Assembly (NCBI GenBank): GCA_030024085.1
Contig: JASEJE010000030.1
Location: forward strand, 1-38,280
Source of the DNA: Bacillota bacterium
Lineage (GTDB): Bacteria; Bacillota; SHA-98; UBA4971
DNA length: 38,280 nt
Direction of reading: 5' to 3'
In this document: positions 26,761 to 34,505 of the stretch, piece by piece
How positions within the stretch are numbered: the first letter of the stretch is position 1
How the letters are laid out: every line of letters begins with the position of its first letter
Position numbers and translations under genes: made by a program
The notes under the pieces: generated by a model
Seen by the model: only the letters and a program-made list of their open reading frames with translations
The model's database searches: none
Told to the model about the DNA's origin: nothing

Positions 26761-28701
26761 ATGAAGACCGCGCGGCTCAACATTCACACGGCCATGATCC
26801 TGGTCTTTCTTCTTGCGTCCATTACGTTCCTGGCGCCCCTGGGCCAGGCCCAGGAGGCACGGCAGGCCGAGGAGCCACCGCAGCTCCTGCCGGTCGACAT
26901 GGCCTCCGACGTATTCCCGCCGGTCGTGACGGCCGTCTCGCCGAAGCAGGGTGCGACTGTGACCACGGGCAGGCCTCTCATCGAAGTAGCCTTCGAGGAC
27001 GCAGGCTCCGGCATAGACGAGGCTACCTTCCACCTTGCCGTGGACAAAGCAGATGTCACCTCCCAGGCCACCGTGTCGCCGGGGCTCGCCGGGTTTCCCA
27101 CGGCGTCTGGCAGGATCACCTACAGGCCCGCCGTGCCGCTGGCGCGAGGGAGCCATGAGGTGTACTTCGGCGTCCGCGACCGTGCCGGGAACCTCGCCGA
27201 GGTGCGCTGGACCTTCGAGGTCGAGCCGTTCTTTGAAGGCCTCAAGGTAGGGGGCAGGAACGCTCTCAAGGTGGAGTGGTACCCGATCTCCAAGTCCACG
27301 GACACGTTGGATCTCACGGTACAGGCGAGGGTCGCAGCCTCCGACGTGCGCCTGCGGCTCCAGGGCCGTGGAACCAACTACCCCGGCGGGACTCCGCTCT
27401 TCAGCTACGGTGACTACAATACCTACCTGGACAAATACTCGCTCGAGTTCCGCCATGGCGCATCAACCGTCGCTGCCGGTTACGCCTCGATCCCAATCAC
27501 ATCGGAGATATTCCAGGTAAGCCGCGAGGTGCGGGGTGTCGTGGCGAGCACTGCGGTCCGCGTCCCTGCGGGACAGCACGATATCTCGGCGTTCTACGGC
27601 AAGATCGCTAGCTCGAGCGGGCTAGGCCTTTCGGTGTACGACGTGGCGGGCGTCACCGAGCGGTGGAAGGCGAAGAGCGGCCTCGTGCTGGGCGGGACTT
27701 ACCTTTCCATCGGGGGCGCTGACGGCTACTACATGTTCGGGGCGACCGGCCAGGCGCGCGTGGGCGGGAGGGCCAGCCTCGGTTTCGAGGCGGTCTACGG
27801 GGCGTCAAAGGACGGGGATGAGGCGGGCAGCGGCGTCGCGGCCCATTTCGACGTGCCGTTCGCGTCGTCGTCCCTGGGCCTCGACCTTGCGATGATCCAG
27901 GCAGGCTATCCGCTCCCCGGCACGCCAGCGTCGCTTTCGCCGCAAAGGGGCGGGGTGTTGCGCTATGGGCTGCGGGCCATGGCGAAGGTCCCGGCAAAGG
28001 GCGTCCTCAACGTGAACGCGGCTCTCACCCGCGACAACCTCGACGGCACCGCGCCTTACACGCTGAACCGTGCCAACCTCGCTGCGGCCTACTACTATCC
28101 GCTGGCAGCGGGATGGAGCGTGCGCGCGTCCTACCAGGGCGAGCTCAAGCAGAGCGACGACCAGCCGCGGCGCACTGTGGACTCGGTCTCCGGCACCGCG
28201 TCGGTGGGCGCGTCCGGCCAGATAAGCCTGGGAACGGCGGCCAGGCTGTCGATGCAGGGAACCTGCTCGGCCGGGTCGTCTGAGGACCGGGTCTCAGGCA
28301 AGGCCTCACGCGTCACGGGGATCTCGGCGTCGTGCTCGGCTCCGCTCGGGTCATGGAGCCTGAGCGGCGGGCTCGACGTGTCCAGGAAGGAAGCGCTCGA
28401 CGACGGAACGCGCACAGAGTCGGCGGGGGCGAAGGTGACGGCGAGCGGGCAGATCGTCCCGAAGGTGCTCCAGGGCACGCTCACTCTCTTCCGGACGGCG
28501 AGCGACAGCTTCAAGGAGCCGTCGGCTGCGCCCGTCCAGCGCAAAACCGAGGCCGGGCTCGAAACGACGCTTCGCCTGACGGTTGGGAAGTCGTCCACCG
28601 TCGCCGTAGTCTTCAAGAACTCGTGGTGGACACAGGAGGACGCATCGTTCAAGGAGGGCCAGAACCGCACGCTCAACCTCGAGTGGGTGCTGGCGTTCTA
28701 A
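26761..28701 (+). CDS. Exported Ig-like plus outer-membrane-barrel-like protein
   Basis: A 646-residue protein. The signal peptide covers about residues 1-33 (cleavage near GQA-QE). Residues about 50-155 are an Ig-like domain (VVTAVSPKQGATV, GSGIDEATFHLAVD, ARGSHEVYFGVRDRAGNL) close in pattern to the last domain of the giant protein. Both are followed by a similar VE-F-EG-G stretch. The remaining 480 residues are amphipathic beta-strand-like, rich in Gly, Ser and Tyr, and end WVLAF. A terminal aromatic residue after alternating strands is the hallmark of outer-membrane barrels. GGAGG 8 bases before ATG 26761 fixes the start; the open frame upstream to 26506 crosses a terminator. It may anchor or export its neighbours in a diderm envelope. 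Confidence 0.72.
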   Translation: MKTARLNIHTAMILVFLLASITFLAPLGQAQEARQAEEPPQLLPVDMASDVFPPVVTAVSPKQGATVTTGRPLIEVAFEDAGSGIDEATFHLAVDKADVTSQATVSPGLAGFPTASGRITYRPAVPLARGSHEVYFGVRDRAGNLAEVRWTFEVEPFFEGLKVGGRNALKVEWYPISKSTDTLDLTVQARVAASDVRLRLQGRGTNYPGGTPLFSYGDYNTYLDKYSLEFRHGASTVAAGYASIPITSEIFQVSREVRGVVASTAVRVPAGQHDISAFYGKIASSSGLGLSVYDVAGVTERWKAKSGLVLGGTYLSIGGADGYYMFGATGQARVGGRASLGFEAVYGASKDGDEAGSGVAAHFDVPFASSSLGLDLAMIQAGYPLPGTPASLSPQRGGVLRYGLRAMAKVPAKGVLNVNAALTRDNLDGTAPYTLNRANLAAAYYYPLAAGWSVRASYQGELKQSDDQPRRTVDSVSGTASVGASGQISLGTAARLSMQGTCSAGSSEDRVSGKASRVTGISASCSAPLGSWSLSGGLDVSRKEALDDGTRTESAGAKVTASGQIVPKVLQGTLTLFRTASDSFKEPSAAPVQRKTEAGLETTLRLTVGKSSTVAVVFKNSWWTQEDASFKEGQNRTLNLEWVLAF

Positions 28702-29170
28702 GGGCAAGGATCTTTCGGGTTTCATCCCGGGTTGTGGCATGGGCCAGCCGGAGAAGGTACGGATAGTGGCGGCGTCGGTCAGGTATCTTAAGGAACAAGT
28801 CGAGTCGGTCGAGGTAGTCTCGCGCGTAGTCCAGGGCCAGGTCCAGCGCCTGTTCCGCGGCGGTGGCTTTGTCGTCGGCCCACGTGTAAATCGAGATCTC
28901 GTCGAGAAAGACCTGCCATGATTTTGTGGGTTCATCGTATTCCATCTTGGGTGAAAACCTGTACCCCTCGGCCAGCCATTCCTCCAGCAACTGGGTGCTG
29001 ATGATGGAGGCCCTGCGGCGGCCAGACGCTTGCGAGATCTCACAGATTACCTCGCGCCCCTTCAGCGCGGCTTGATCGAACAGCAATGCAAGCTGCGCGG
29101 GGACCTCGCTGATGCTCGTCACCGGCGCCATTGGCCACATCCTTTCCCCGGAGGAGTTTTCGCGATCCAC
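28673..29170 (-). CDS. Antitoxin-like protein (Phd/YefM-like then HicB-like)
   Basis: A 165-residue soluble protein. Residues about 18-65 (SISEVPAQLALLFDQAALKG and later ASIISTQLLEEWL) resemble the start of Phd/YefM antitoxins. Residues about 75-120 (DEPTKSWQVFLDEIS and AAEQALDLALDYARDYLDRL) resemble a HicB-type fold. The rest is helical. No toxin gene is adjacent, so it would be an orphan. GTG 29170 follows GAGGTGG, and TATAAT lies just upstream on the same strand near 29185; an ATG at about 29131 is an alternative start. Its 3' end overlaps the convergent barrel gene by 29 bp. The assignment is by pattern only. Confidence 0.5.
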   Translation of the reverse strand: MDRENSSGERMWPMAPVTSISEVPAQLALLFDQAALKGREVICEISQASGRRRASIISTQLLEEWLAEGYRFSPKMEYDEPTKSWQVFLDEISIYTWADDKATAAEQALDLALDYARDYLDRLDLFLKIPDRRRHYPYLLRLAHATTRDETRKILALRTPAPTRG

Positions 29171-29316
29171 TGGCTGCCACCTCGATTATAGCGCAGGCCC
29201 GACGCGCTCACATACAATACCCGCGGGTGAATTATCTAACCAAACTGGGTGGACGCTATCTCGCAGAGCCAAGCCGCCGCCGGCGTCCCTCCCGGCCTGT
29301 CCTACACGGTCTCTCA

Positions 29317-29877
29317 TCACGTCGAATTCGCGAGGTACCGGGTTATTCCTTCCGTGATTGCCCGAGCTGCCTTTGACTGAAAGCCTTCGTCTTTCAGGAG
29401 CGCCTCTTCATTCTGGTTTGATATGAACGCAAGCTCGATGAGAGCTGCCGGCATCCTGGTGTGCCGCAGCACATAGAACCCTGCGCTCTTGACGCCCCTG
29501 TCGGCGAGGCCGGTCGCGCGGACGAGGGGCCGGTGTATTGCGCTTGCCAGCTTCTGGCCGGCTTCACTCCGGGGATAGTGATACACTTCGGTGCCGTGGG
29601 CGGCCTCGCTCTCCGCCGAGTTGCAGTGGACGGACACGAACGCTGCCGCGTCCGCATTGTTTGCCCTGCTCACGCGCGTCCTGAGGGACACCGACGCGTC
29701 CTTGGTCCTGGTCAGGATCACGTCAACTCCCTCGCCCCGCAGCACCGCCGCGGCCCTGGCCGCTACGGCCAGGTTGATGTCAGCCTCGCGCGTGCCGAGA
29801 CGGCCCACCGCACCCGGATCGTCGCCGCCGTACTAGTGGCCGGGGTCCAGACACACGACAGTCTTTTCCCCGAGCAT
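29317..29877 (-). pseudogene. N-acetylmuramoyl-L-alanine amidase (Amidase_3) interrupted by an in-frame TAG
   Basis: Starting at ATG 29877, behind GGGGAGGTGG, the frame reads MLGEKTVVCLDPGH, then TAG at 29835-29833, then YGGDDPGAVGRLGTREADIN and onward without a break to 29317. The zinc-ligand His of DPGH is codon 14, so the stop directly follows it. Later Amidase_3 landmarks are intact: Glu of TREADINLA, His of FVSVHCNS and Glu of ALIELAFISN. Restarting at GTG 29808 would lose the first zinc ligand. The family cleaves the sugar-peptide bond of peptidoglycan and is common in phage and spore lysis systems. A single base change (for example TGG to TAG) would explain the state. Two neighbouring genes end in TAG, which argues against recoding. 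A holin-like gene lies divergently. Confidence 0.85.
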
Positions 29878-29944
29878 ATGGCACCACCTCCCCTGACCGT
29901 GTGACTGGCTGCTGACCGTCTGCCTCCTCGCGCGACTCTCTGTG

Positions 29945-30040
29945 CCCCTCTGAGCCCATCCAAGCCCCCTGAAACCCATAAGACCCCCGCCCCCGAGGCC
30001 CCTAAGCCCCCGTGAGACCCCTTAAGGCCCGTGGAGACCC
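29945..30040 (-). promoter_or_regulatory. G-tract array upstream of the amidase
   Basis: On the minus strand this 96-bp stretch has at least eight runs of three to five G separated by one to nine bases, the densest part at about 29965-30022. It is a very strong G-quadruplex candidate 70-160 bp before the amidase start. The rest of the 442-bp gap to the holin gene has no gene. Confidence 0.55.
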
Positions 30041-30319
30041 TCCGGGGTCCTTCGCTCGGACAGAGGCGGCGACTGGCGGCCGTCAGTGTCATCGGTCCCT
30101 CTTCCGAATCGCCTGCGCCCGAGCCGCCTGCGCCGTCTGTTTCGGCGCCCTCAGCCCTGCATCGTTAACGTATGCAGGCCCCGTCCCAGTTGTGACACTG
30201 GTTGGCAGCCCTGCGTAGACTATGAGGGGAAACCGCACCGGGCATCCGCCGCCCGTTCCGCAGTAAGCTGCATCGCCGGCGTGGGAGCCGTCCATTGAGC
30301 GCGCAGGAGGGGCGAGAGC

Positions 30320-30610
30320 ATGGAGAACGGGGTAAGGATAGGGTATGACCTCAACCTCCTTGACGCAGGCCTGATCCCGCTTGTGATCGTCATCGTGCAG
30401 TACCTCAAGAAGCATGTCAACAAGAGGTGGATCCCGATTCTGCCGTTTCCCGTGAGCGCGGCGCTGTCGGCACTCTCCGTCATCGGCGCGGCGGGCGAGT
30501 GGCCTGGATGGCCGGCGTTTCTTGCACAGACGACGGTACAAACGCTGAAGGTGGCGTTCGCTGCCATGGGCCTGTTCAAGATATACTGGACTACCGTGCT
30601 CGGGAACTGA
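30320..30610 (+). CDS. Holin-like small membrane protein
   Basis: A 96-residue protein with three hydrophobic segments: about residues 16-29 (AGLIPLVIVIVQYL), 42-59 (PFPVSAALSALSVIGAA) and 70-92. A basic patch (KKHVNKR) lies between the first two. Size and layout fit phage holins, which permeabilise the membrane so that an endolysin reaches the wall. The broken amidase diverges upstream and two coiled-coil envelope proteins lie downstream, so the area may be a decayed or domesticated lysis cassette. AGGAGGGG lies 8-10 bases before the ATG. No specific holin family is recognised. Confidence 0.6.
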   Translation: MENGVRIGYDLNLLDAGLIPLVIVIVQYLKKHVNKRWIPILPFPVSAALSALSVIGAAGEWPGWPAFLAQTTVQTLKVAFAAMGLFKIYWTTVLGN

Positions 30611-30757
30611 TACTGCTCTATCACCTATGCAGTTCCTGGCGAATTCGTCGCCCGCCGGGCCGTCCGGGACCTTTGCCACACGGGTCCGAGGCCAGCCAAT
30701 CGGCAATTCGATCGCCGGAAGGGGCGTGAGGCTGCTTATCAGGCAAAGTAGTACTAA

Positions 30758-30883
30758 GTGAGGGTTTAGCGATGCTCCCGATTTCGCTTTCGTCAGGGCG
30801 CCCCGCGTGAAGCGCGATCCCCGACGGCAATGGCGAGATCCCTACGGTCGCTGGGAAGTAGGCAGGAATCAACGAACCCTCAC
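30758..30883 (+). ncRNA. Candidate structured RNA closed by a 9-bp stem
   Basis: GTGAGGGTT (30758-30766) pairs perfectly with AACCCTCAC (30875-30883). Between them three smaller stems can be drawn: GCGA/TCGC, CGTC-A-GGG with CCC-C-GACG, and a second GCGA/TCGC near 30832-30851. The right part reads GGGAAGTAGGCAGGAATC, which resembles the GGGAAGCAGGAATC often seen at right ends of IS605-family elements (omega-RNA region). No tnpB gene is present. It could be an IS605 remnant or a stand-alone RNA. Confidence 0.4.
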
Positions 30884-31005
30884 CATTATTGCTCTGTCAG
30901 ATACGAAATGCCATTCGGTTTGGCACGGCGGCGGGTCTGGCGGGCTTGTTTGGCGGGCCAACTCCTGGCCCTGGTCGCCTTTTCCGCGCAGTTCGCGGGT
31001 AAGGC

Positions 31006-31550
31006 GTGATGCGCGGAACGCGTGATGCGGAAAGAGTGATCTACGTCAGCGGTCGGTTCCGGTGCGTGACGTACGGAACGGGTAGGGCTCGGACCAGTGA
31101 TGCGTATCACTCATCAGCCTTCAATGATGACACAGGGAACCGCTCAGGAGGAACCCATGATGTGCGTCACCCGTCCTGCGTCAACAAGAGACGTGTGGAA
31201 CGCTTCATTGAGAACGCGTGATGCTGGGAACGGCCGAGGAAGAACTCGCGATGTACGTCACCTATCCCGCTTCAACGAGTGACGTATGGAACGATTCACG
31301 AGGAACCCGTGACCCAGGGAACGGGTCAGGCGGCAGCGATGATGTACGTCACCGATTGGCCGCGGAAGCGTGACCCAGGGAACGGGAGAAGCCCGACGAG
31401 TGATGCACGCCATCCTTTCCATGGCATGTGTGACGTGGGGAACGGGCAGGGCGGGACCAGTGATGTACATCACTGGATGGTTTGTAAGCGTGATGTAGGG
31501 AACGGCCCCGGAGGAATCCGTAATGCACGTCAGCCGTCCTCTCAAGAGAC
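31006..31550. repeat. Degenerate satellite with 30/30/31-bp phasing
   Basis: Units starting GTGAYG (or a one-base variant) occur at 31006, 31036, 31066, 31097, 31127, 31157, 31188, 31218, 31248, 31279, 31309, 31339, 31370, 31400, 31430, 31460, 31490 and 31520. Two unit types largely alternate: one continues TGATGTACGTCAC (near-palindromic; GTGATGTACATCAC at 31460 is perfect) and one continues GGGAACGG. It is read through by several frames but none is sustained, so I regard it as noncoding. Confidence 0.88.
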
Positions 31551-31619
31551 GGCACTGCCGGGTACTCCATATGCAAGAGAGCAGTACCAGGTGCGGCTTT
31601 TGAAGCGCTCTTCTGAGCA

Positions 31620-31757
31620 CAGGCGGCGCGATGGGCACAGGCGGCGCGATGGGCGCGGGCAGTGCGATGGGCGCGGGCAGTGCGATGGGCGCCGGCAGTG
31701 CGATGGGCGCCGGCAGTGCGATGGGCGCCGGCAGTGCGATGGGCCGCGGGAGTGCGG
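31620..31757 (+). repeat. 18-bp tandem repeat
   Basis: About seven units of GCGATGGGCGCSGGCAGT run up to the coiled-coil membrane gene. In frame they would give six-residue repeats (MGAGSA or CDGRGQ), but no start with a ribosome site precedes them. Confidence 0.85.
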
Positions 31758-31797
31758 CGGGTATCTGGAGCGTGGTGGGCACGAGGGAGGTGACCTC

Positions 31798-32091
31798 ATG
31801 CTATTGCCGATCATCAAAAAGTGGGCGCCATGGATCCTTGTCGCCGTGCTCGTAGCCGCAGTCGTGTTCATGGGGACCAGGTGGTATCAGCACGACCGCC
31901 TGTTGCGCGAGGCCCTCGAGGCGAAAGACAAGGCCGAGCAGGCGCTGAAGAGCATGGCGTCAGTTGAGGAGCAGATGAAGGCAATCCTGGAAAATGTGAA
32001 AAGGCTCGACGAGAAACAGGCGGAGATAGATGCGCGGGTCCGCGAGCGCGATAAGAGGCTCGAGGACCTTGAGAGGAGGACGAAGAAGTGA
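31798..32091 (+). CDS. Membrane-anchored coiled-coil protein (Rz/i-spanin-like layout)
   Basis: A 97-residue protein: one N-terminal membrane segment (about residues 10-28, PWILVAVLVAAVVFMGT), then a long heptad-rich coiled coil of Glu, Lys, Leu and Arg to the end. GGAGGTGA lies 7 bases before ATG 31798, so the longer frame that runs through the satellite upstream is not used. It overlaps the next gene by four bases (GTGA), indicating translational coupling. An inner-membrane anchor plus periplasmic coiled coil paired with an exported coiled-coil partner is the layout of two-component spanins. Sequence homology to Rz is not evident. Confidence 0.75.
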   Translation: MLLPIIKKWAPWILVAVLVAAVVFMGTRWYQHDRLLREALEAKDKAEQALKSMASVEEQMKAILENVKRLDEKQAEIDARVRERDKRLEDLERRTKK

Positions 32092-32663
32092 ATCATATCA
32101 AGCGTACTCTGATAATTGCGGCCGCGGTCGCGCTCGCTCTTGCAGCATGGTGCGCGTCTGCTGGTGCGCAGAGTGGGTCCGCTGCGGGCGCCGCTGATAA
32201 CGCGGCGACAGGGGGAGCGGGGACCGGCGAGGCGGCGGCGCCCCAGGAAGCGCCGGTTCAGGTTCAGGTTCAGGTCGAGGGTCAGGTCCCGGAGACGTAT
32301 GCCGAGCTCAAGGCGCTATACCTCAGCTCGCTGGATCGAATCACCGAGCTGGAGGCCGCGCTGCAGGAGGCCATCGATTTGGCCCGCGGCTACCGGTCAG
32401 ACTGGGCGGAGGAGCGGGCCGTCGCCGAGGCCCGGAAGACCCAGACCGAGCAGGTGCTCGATATGGCGAAGACGCTGCAGGACCTCATCCGCGAGATGAA
32501 GGACATCATAAACAAGCAGCACGAGATCATCATGAAGCTTACAACGGTGAAGCCGACGTCCATCGGCTTCACCGCCGGGGTGTCGCTCCAGCGAACCGCC
32601 CTCGCGCCGGACCGGTTCTCGTATCAGCCCGGCTTTACCGTCGGCATCATCGTGTTTCCGTGA
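32088..32663 (+). CDS. Exported coiled-coil protein with beta-like C-terminus
   Basis: A 191-residue protein with a signal peptide (about residues 1-27, cleavage near AGA-QS), an Ala/Gly/Gln-rich spacer with QVQVQVEGQV, and a helical coiled coil from about 65 to 150. The last 35 residues are strand-like (SIGFTAGVSL ... GFTVGIIVFP). WC near residue 22 is not a good lipobox. GTG 32088 has AGGAGG 8 bases upstream and overlaps the previous stop. The two coupled proteins could interact through their coiled coils across the periplasm. Alternatives to a lysis role are an envelope-spanning tether or a cell-wall scaffold. Confidence 0.7.
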   Translation: MNHIKRTLIIAAAVALALAAWCASAGAQSGSAAGAADNAATGGAGTGEAAAPQEAPVQVQVQVEGQVPETYAELKALYLSSLDRITELEAALQEAIDLARGYRSDWAEERAVAEARKTQTEQVLDMAKTLQDLIREMKDIINKQHEIIMKLTTVKPTSIGFTAGVSLQRTALAPDRFSYQPGFTVGIIVFP

Positions 32664-32776
32664 GGAAACGGCCGAAAGCGTCGGTGGTAGCCCATCGCAC
32701 AGGCACCGCCGCCAGGCGGGCGGACTTGCGGGCGGAGGCTGGCACCGGCACCGCCGTCTGGAGTTGCGCGAAAGCC

Positions 32777-33814
32777 TCACCTGGCGGCCTCCTGTCTCCT
32801 GGCGCTGGACTCTCGTACCGTCAGGGTGAGCGGGAACAGCACGTGGCGCTCGGCCGGGGTGCGCCTTTCGACCAGCTTGATGAGGAGTTCGGCTGCGGCC
32901 TGGCCCAGGCGGTAGATGGGCTGTGTGACCGTGGTGAGCGCGGGCGTGACGTATGCGCCGAGAGCGATGCCGTCGAACCCCACGACGGACAGGTCCTCGG
33001 GCACCATGAGGCCCCGCTGTCGCGCGGCATTTATGGCGCCTATGGCCATCATGTCGTTGGACCCAAAGACCGCCGTGATGCCGGGGCTGCGGTCGAGGAT
33101 GTCCATCATCGCGCGGTAACCGCCCGGCTCGGTGAAGTCTCCTTCTGCGATGCGCGACCCGTCATATGGAATGCCGTGGCGCCCGAGCGCCGCCCGGTAT
33201 CCTTCGAGGCGGCGGAACGTGGCGGTCTGGTCGGGCGGGCCGGCGATGCATGCGATGTCTCTGTGTCCGAGGGCCACGAGGTGGTCCACGGCCATCTCGA
33301 CGCCAGCCTTGTTATCCCCGTCCACCCAGCAGATGTCGCTGTTCCGGCCGGGGTTGCCGAGGAACACGAACGGGATGTCCCGCTCCTTGAGGAAATCCAC
33401 CCGCTCGTCGGCGACCTTCGGCTCCGTGAGGATGAGCCCGTCGACCCGGCGCGAGCTTACGATCTTCGAGAATGTCGTGTTGCTTGCAGAGCCGTCCTGC
33501 GACGCCTTCGGACTCGAAAGCAGGATCGAGAACCCTTTTGTGATGGCAAAGTCTCCGATGCCCCCGACGAACTCGAGGAAGAACGGGTCCGAGAGGGAAC
33601 GCGGCGCGAACGGGATGACGAGCCCGATGACGTTGGTGCGGCGCCGCGCAAGGCCGCTTGCAGCCGTGTTGGGATGGTAGTTGAGCTCGCGGGCCAGGTG
33701 CTGCACGCGCGCGCGCGTTTCGCTGCTCACGCGCGGGTCGCCAGCGAGCGCCCGCGACACGGTTGACTTCGAGATCTTGAGCCAGTGCGCGAGGTCCTGC
33801 ATGGTGACGGGCAC
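32777..33814 (-). CDS. LacI-family transcriptional repressor
   Basis: A 345-residue LacI/GalR-type regulator. The N-terminal helix-turn-helix (VTMQDLAHWLKISKSTVSRA) and hinge (NYHPNTAASGLARRRT) are followed by a periplasmic-binding-protein-like sensor. That domain has IGLVIPFA, GLILTEPKVA, HLVALGHRDIACIAGP, FGSNDMMAIGAI and LSVVGFDG. GTG 33814 has GGGAGG 8 bases upstream and gives the usual family length; the open frame extends to 34102 but runs through its own promoter. No sugar-uptake genes are nearby, so the ligand is unknown. A LacI-type operator overlaps the predicted start of transcription, pointing to autorepression. Confidence 0.95.
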   Translation of the reverse strand: MPVTMQDLAHWLKISKSTVSRALAGDPRVSSETRARVQHLARELNYHPNTAASGLARRRTNVIGLVIPFAPRSLSDPFFLEFVGGIGDFAITKGFSILLSSPKASQDGSASNTTFSKIVSSRRVDGLILTEPKVADERVDFLKERDIPFVFLGNPGRNSDICWVDGDNKAGVEMAVDHLVALGHRDIACIAGPPDQTATFRRLEGYRAALGRHGIPYDGSRIAEGDFTEPGGYRAMMDILDRSPGITAVFGSNDMMAIGAINAARQRGLMVPEDLSVVGFDGIALGAYVTPALTTVTQPIYRLGQAAAELLIKLVERRTPAERHVLFPLTLTVRESSARRQEAAR

Positions 33815-34001
33815 TTCGTCATCCTCCCCCTCGGCTTCGCCGCCCTGGCGGCAGCCAGCGCCTCGGCCGGACGACCGTCGCCGCCATCTCCCTCGGATAG
33901 ACAGGCAGGCAAGATTTACCACGCCAAACCCTGCGGATCTCCGGGACGGCGGCCGGGCCGACTGTTCACGTCGGGCAGCCAGACTGCACTGCCAGATAGC
34001 G

Positions 34002-34049
34002 TGCAACCGGTTGTATCCCAAGTATACTGGTTCTTCTCTCGTGACGCAA
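34002..34049 (-). promoter_or_regulatory. Autoregulated promoter of the LacI gene
   Basis: On the minus strand TTGCGT (34049-34044) and TATACT (34026-34021) are separated by exactly 17 bp. The palindrome TACAACCGGTTGCA (34015-34002) then covers the expected start near 34014. CR-CGGYTG-centred palindromes of this kind are typical LacI-family operators. The leader to GTG 33814 would be about 200 bases. Confidence 0.7.
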
Positions 34050-34228
34050 TTCCTCTTTCGACGGCGAATACGGGATAGATCCCAGCGTACGACGGCCCCC
34101 ACAGGATAGGTCCCGGCGTTCGACAGCTCTCACGAGACATGCTCCGGCGTGCGACGGTCCTCGCCAGACAGGTCCCGGCACGCGACGATTCTCGCGGGAC
34201 AGGCCCTGGCGCGGCAGAGCGCAGGCAG
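34043..34228. repeat. 31-bp tandem repeat array
   Basis: Six units begin at 34043, 34074, 34105, 34136, 34167 and 34198, exactly 31 bp apart. Typical unit starts are GACAGGTCCCGGC and GATAGGTCCCGGC, with a CGACGGTCCTC-like second half. The first unit is the most divergent and holds the -35 element of the LacI promoter. The following 277 bases to the transpeptidase gene show no gene. Confidence 0.85.
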
Positions 34229-34505
34229 GGAGGCGTCCGCATATCATAGGGTCAGGGCGGAAGCGTGAGGTGTGGGCCCCGAAGTCTGTGCTGTCTTGGC
34301 GGACGCTCTTCGGCAGACGCCTCAGGGTTACAGGCGCTTACACTGCGGGGCGCTCCTGATCCGGCTGGCCTTAAGCGCCGAGTCCGGCGAGGCGCACCGT
34401 AGGCATGCTGTGACCGAGGCGCGAGACGGGCAACCCTGGAGAAGTGGCAGTACTTGCGAGGCCACACTTGGCCTGAAGGTATAGCCGAGGGGGTGGCGGG
34501 AGTCT

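Noticed and set aside
29833-29835. Pyrrolysine or other TAG recoding in the amidase
   Set aside because: The ECF sigma and zf-HC2 genes both end in TAG, and no tRNA or pyl gene is visible in the window. A mutation or sequencing error is simpler.
31006-31550. CRISPR array
   Set aside because: Unit spacing is about 30 bp with no invariant repeat separated by unrelated spacers; every part of the unit drifts. No cas genes are present.
31279-31797. Repeat-rich N-terminal part of the coiled-coil membrane protein
   Set aside because: The frame only survives because the repeats lack stops there; the ribosome site at 31786 sets the start at 31798.
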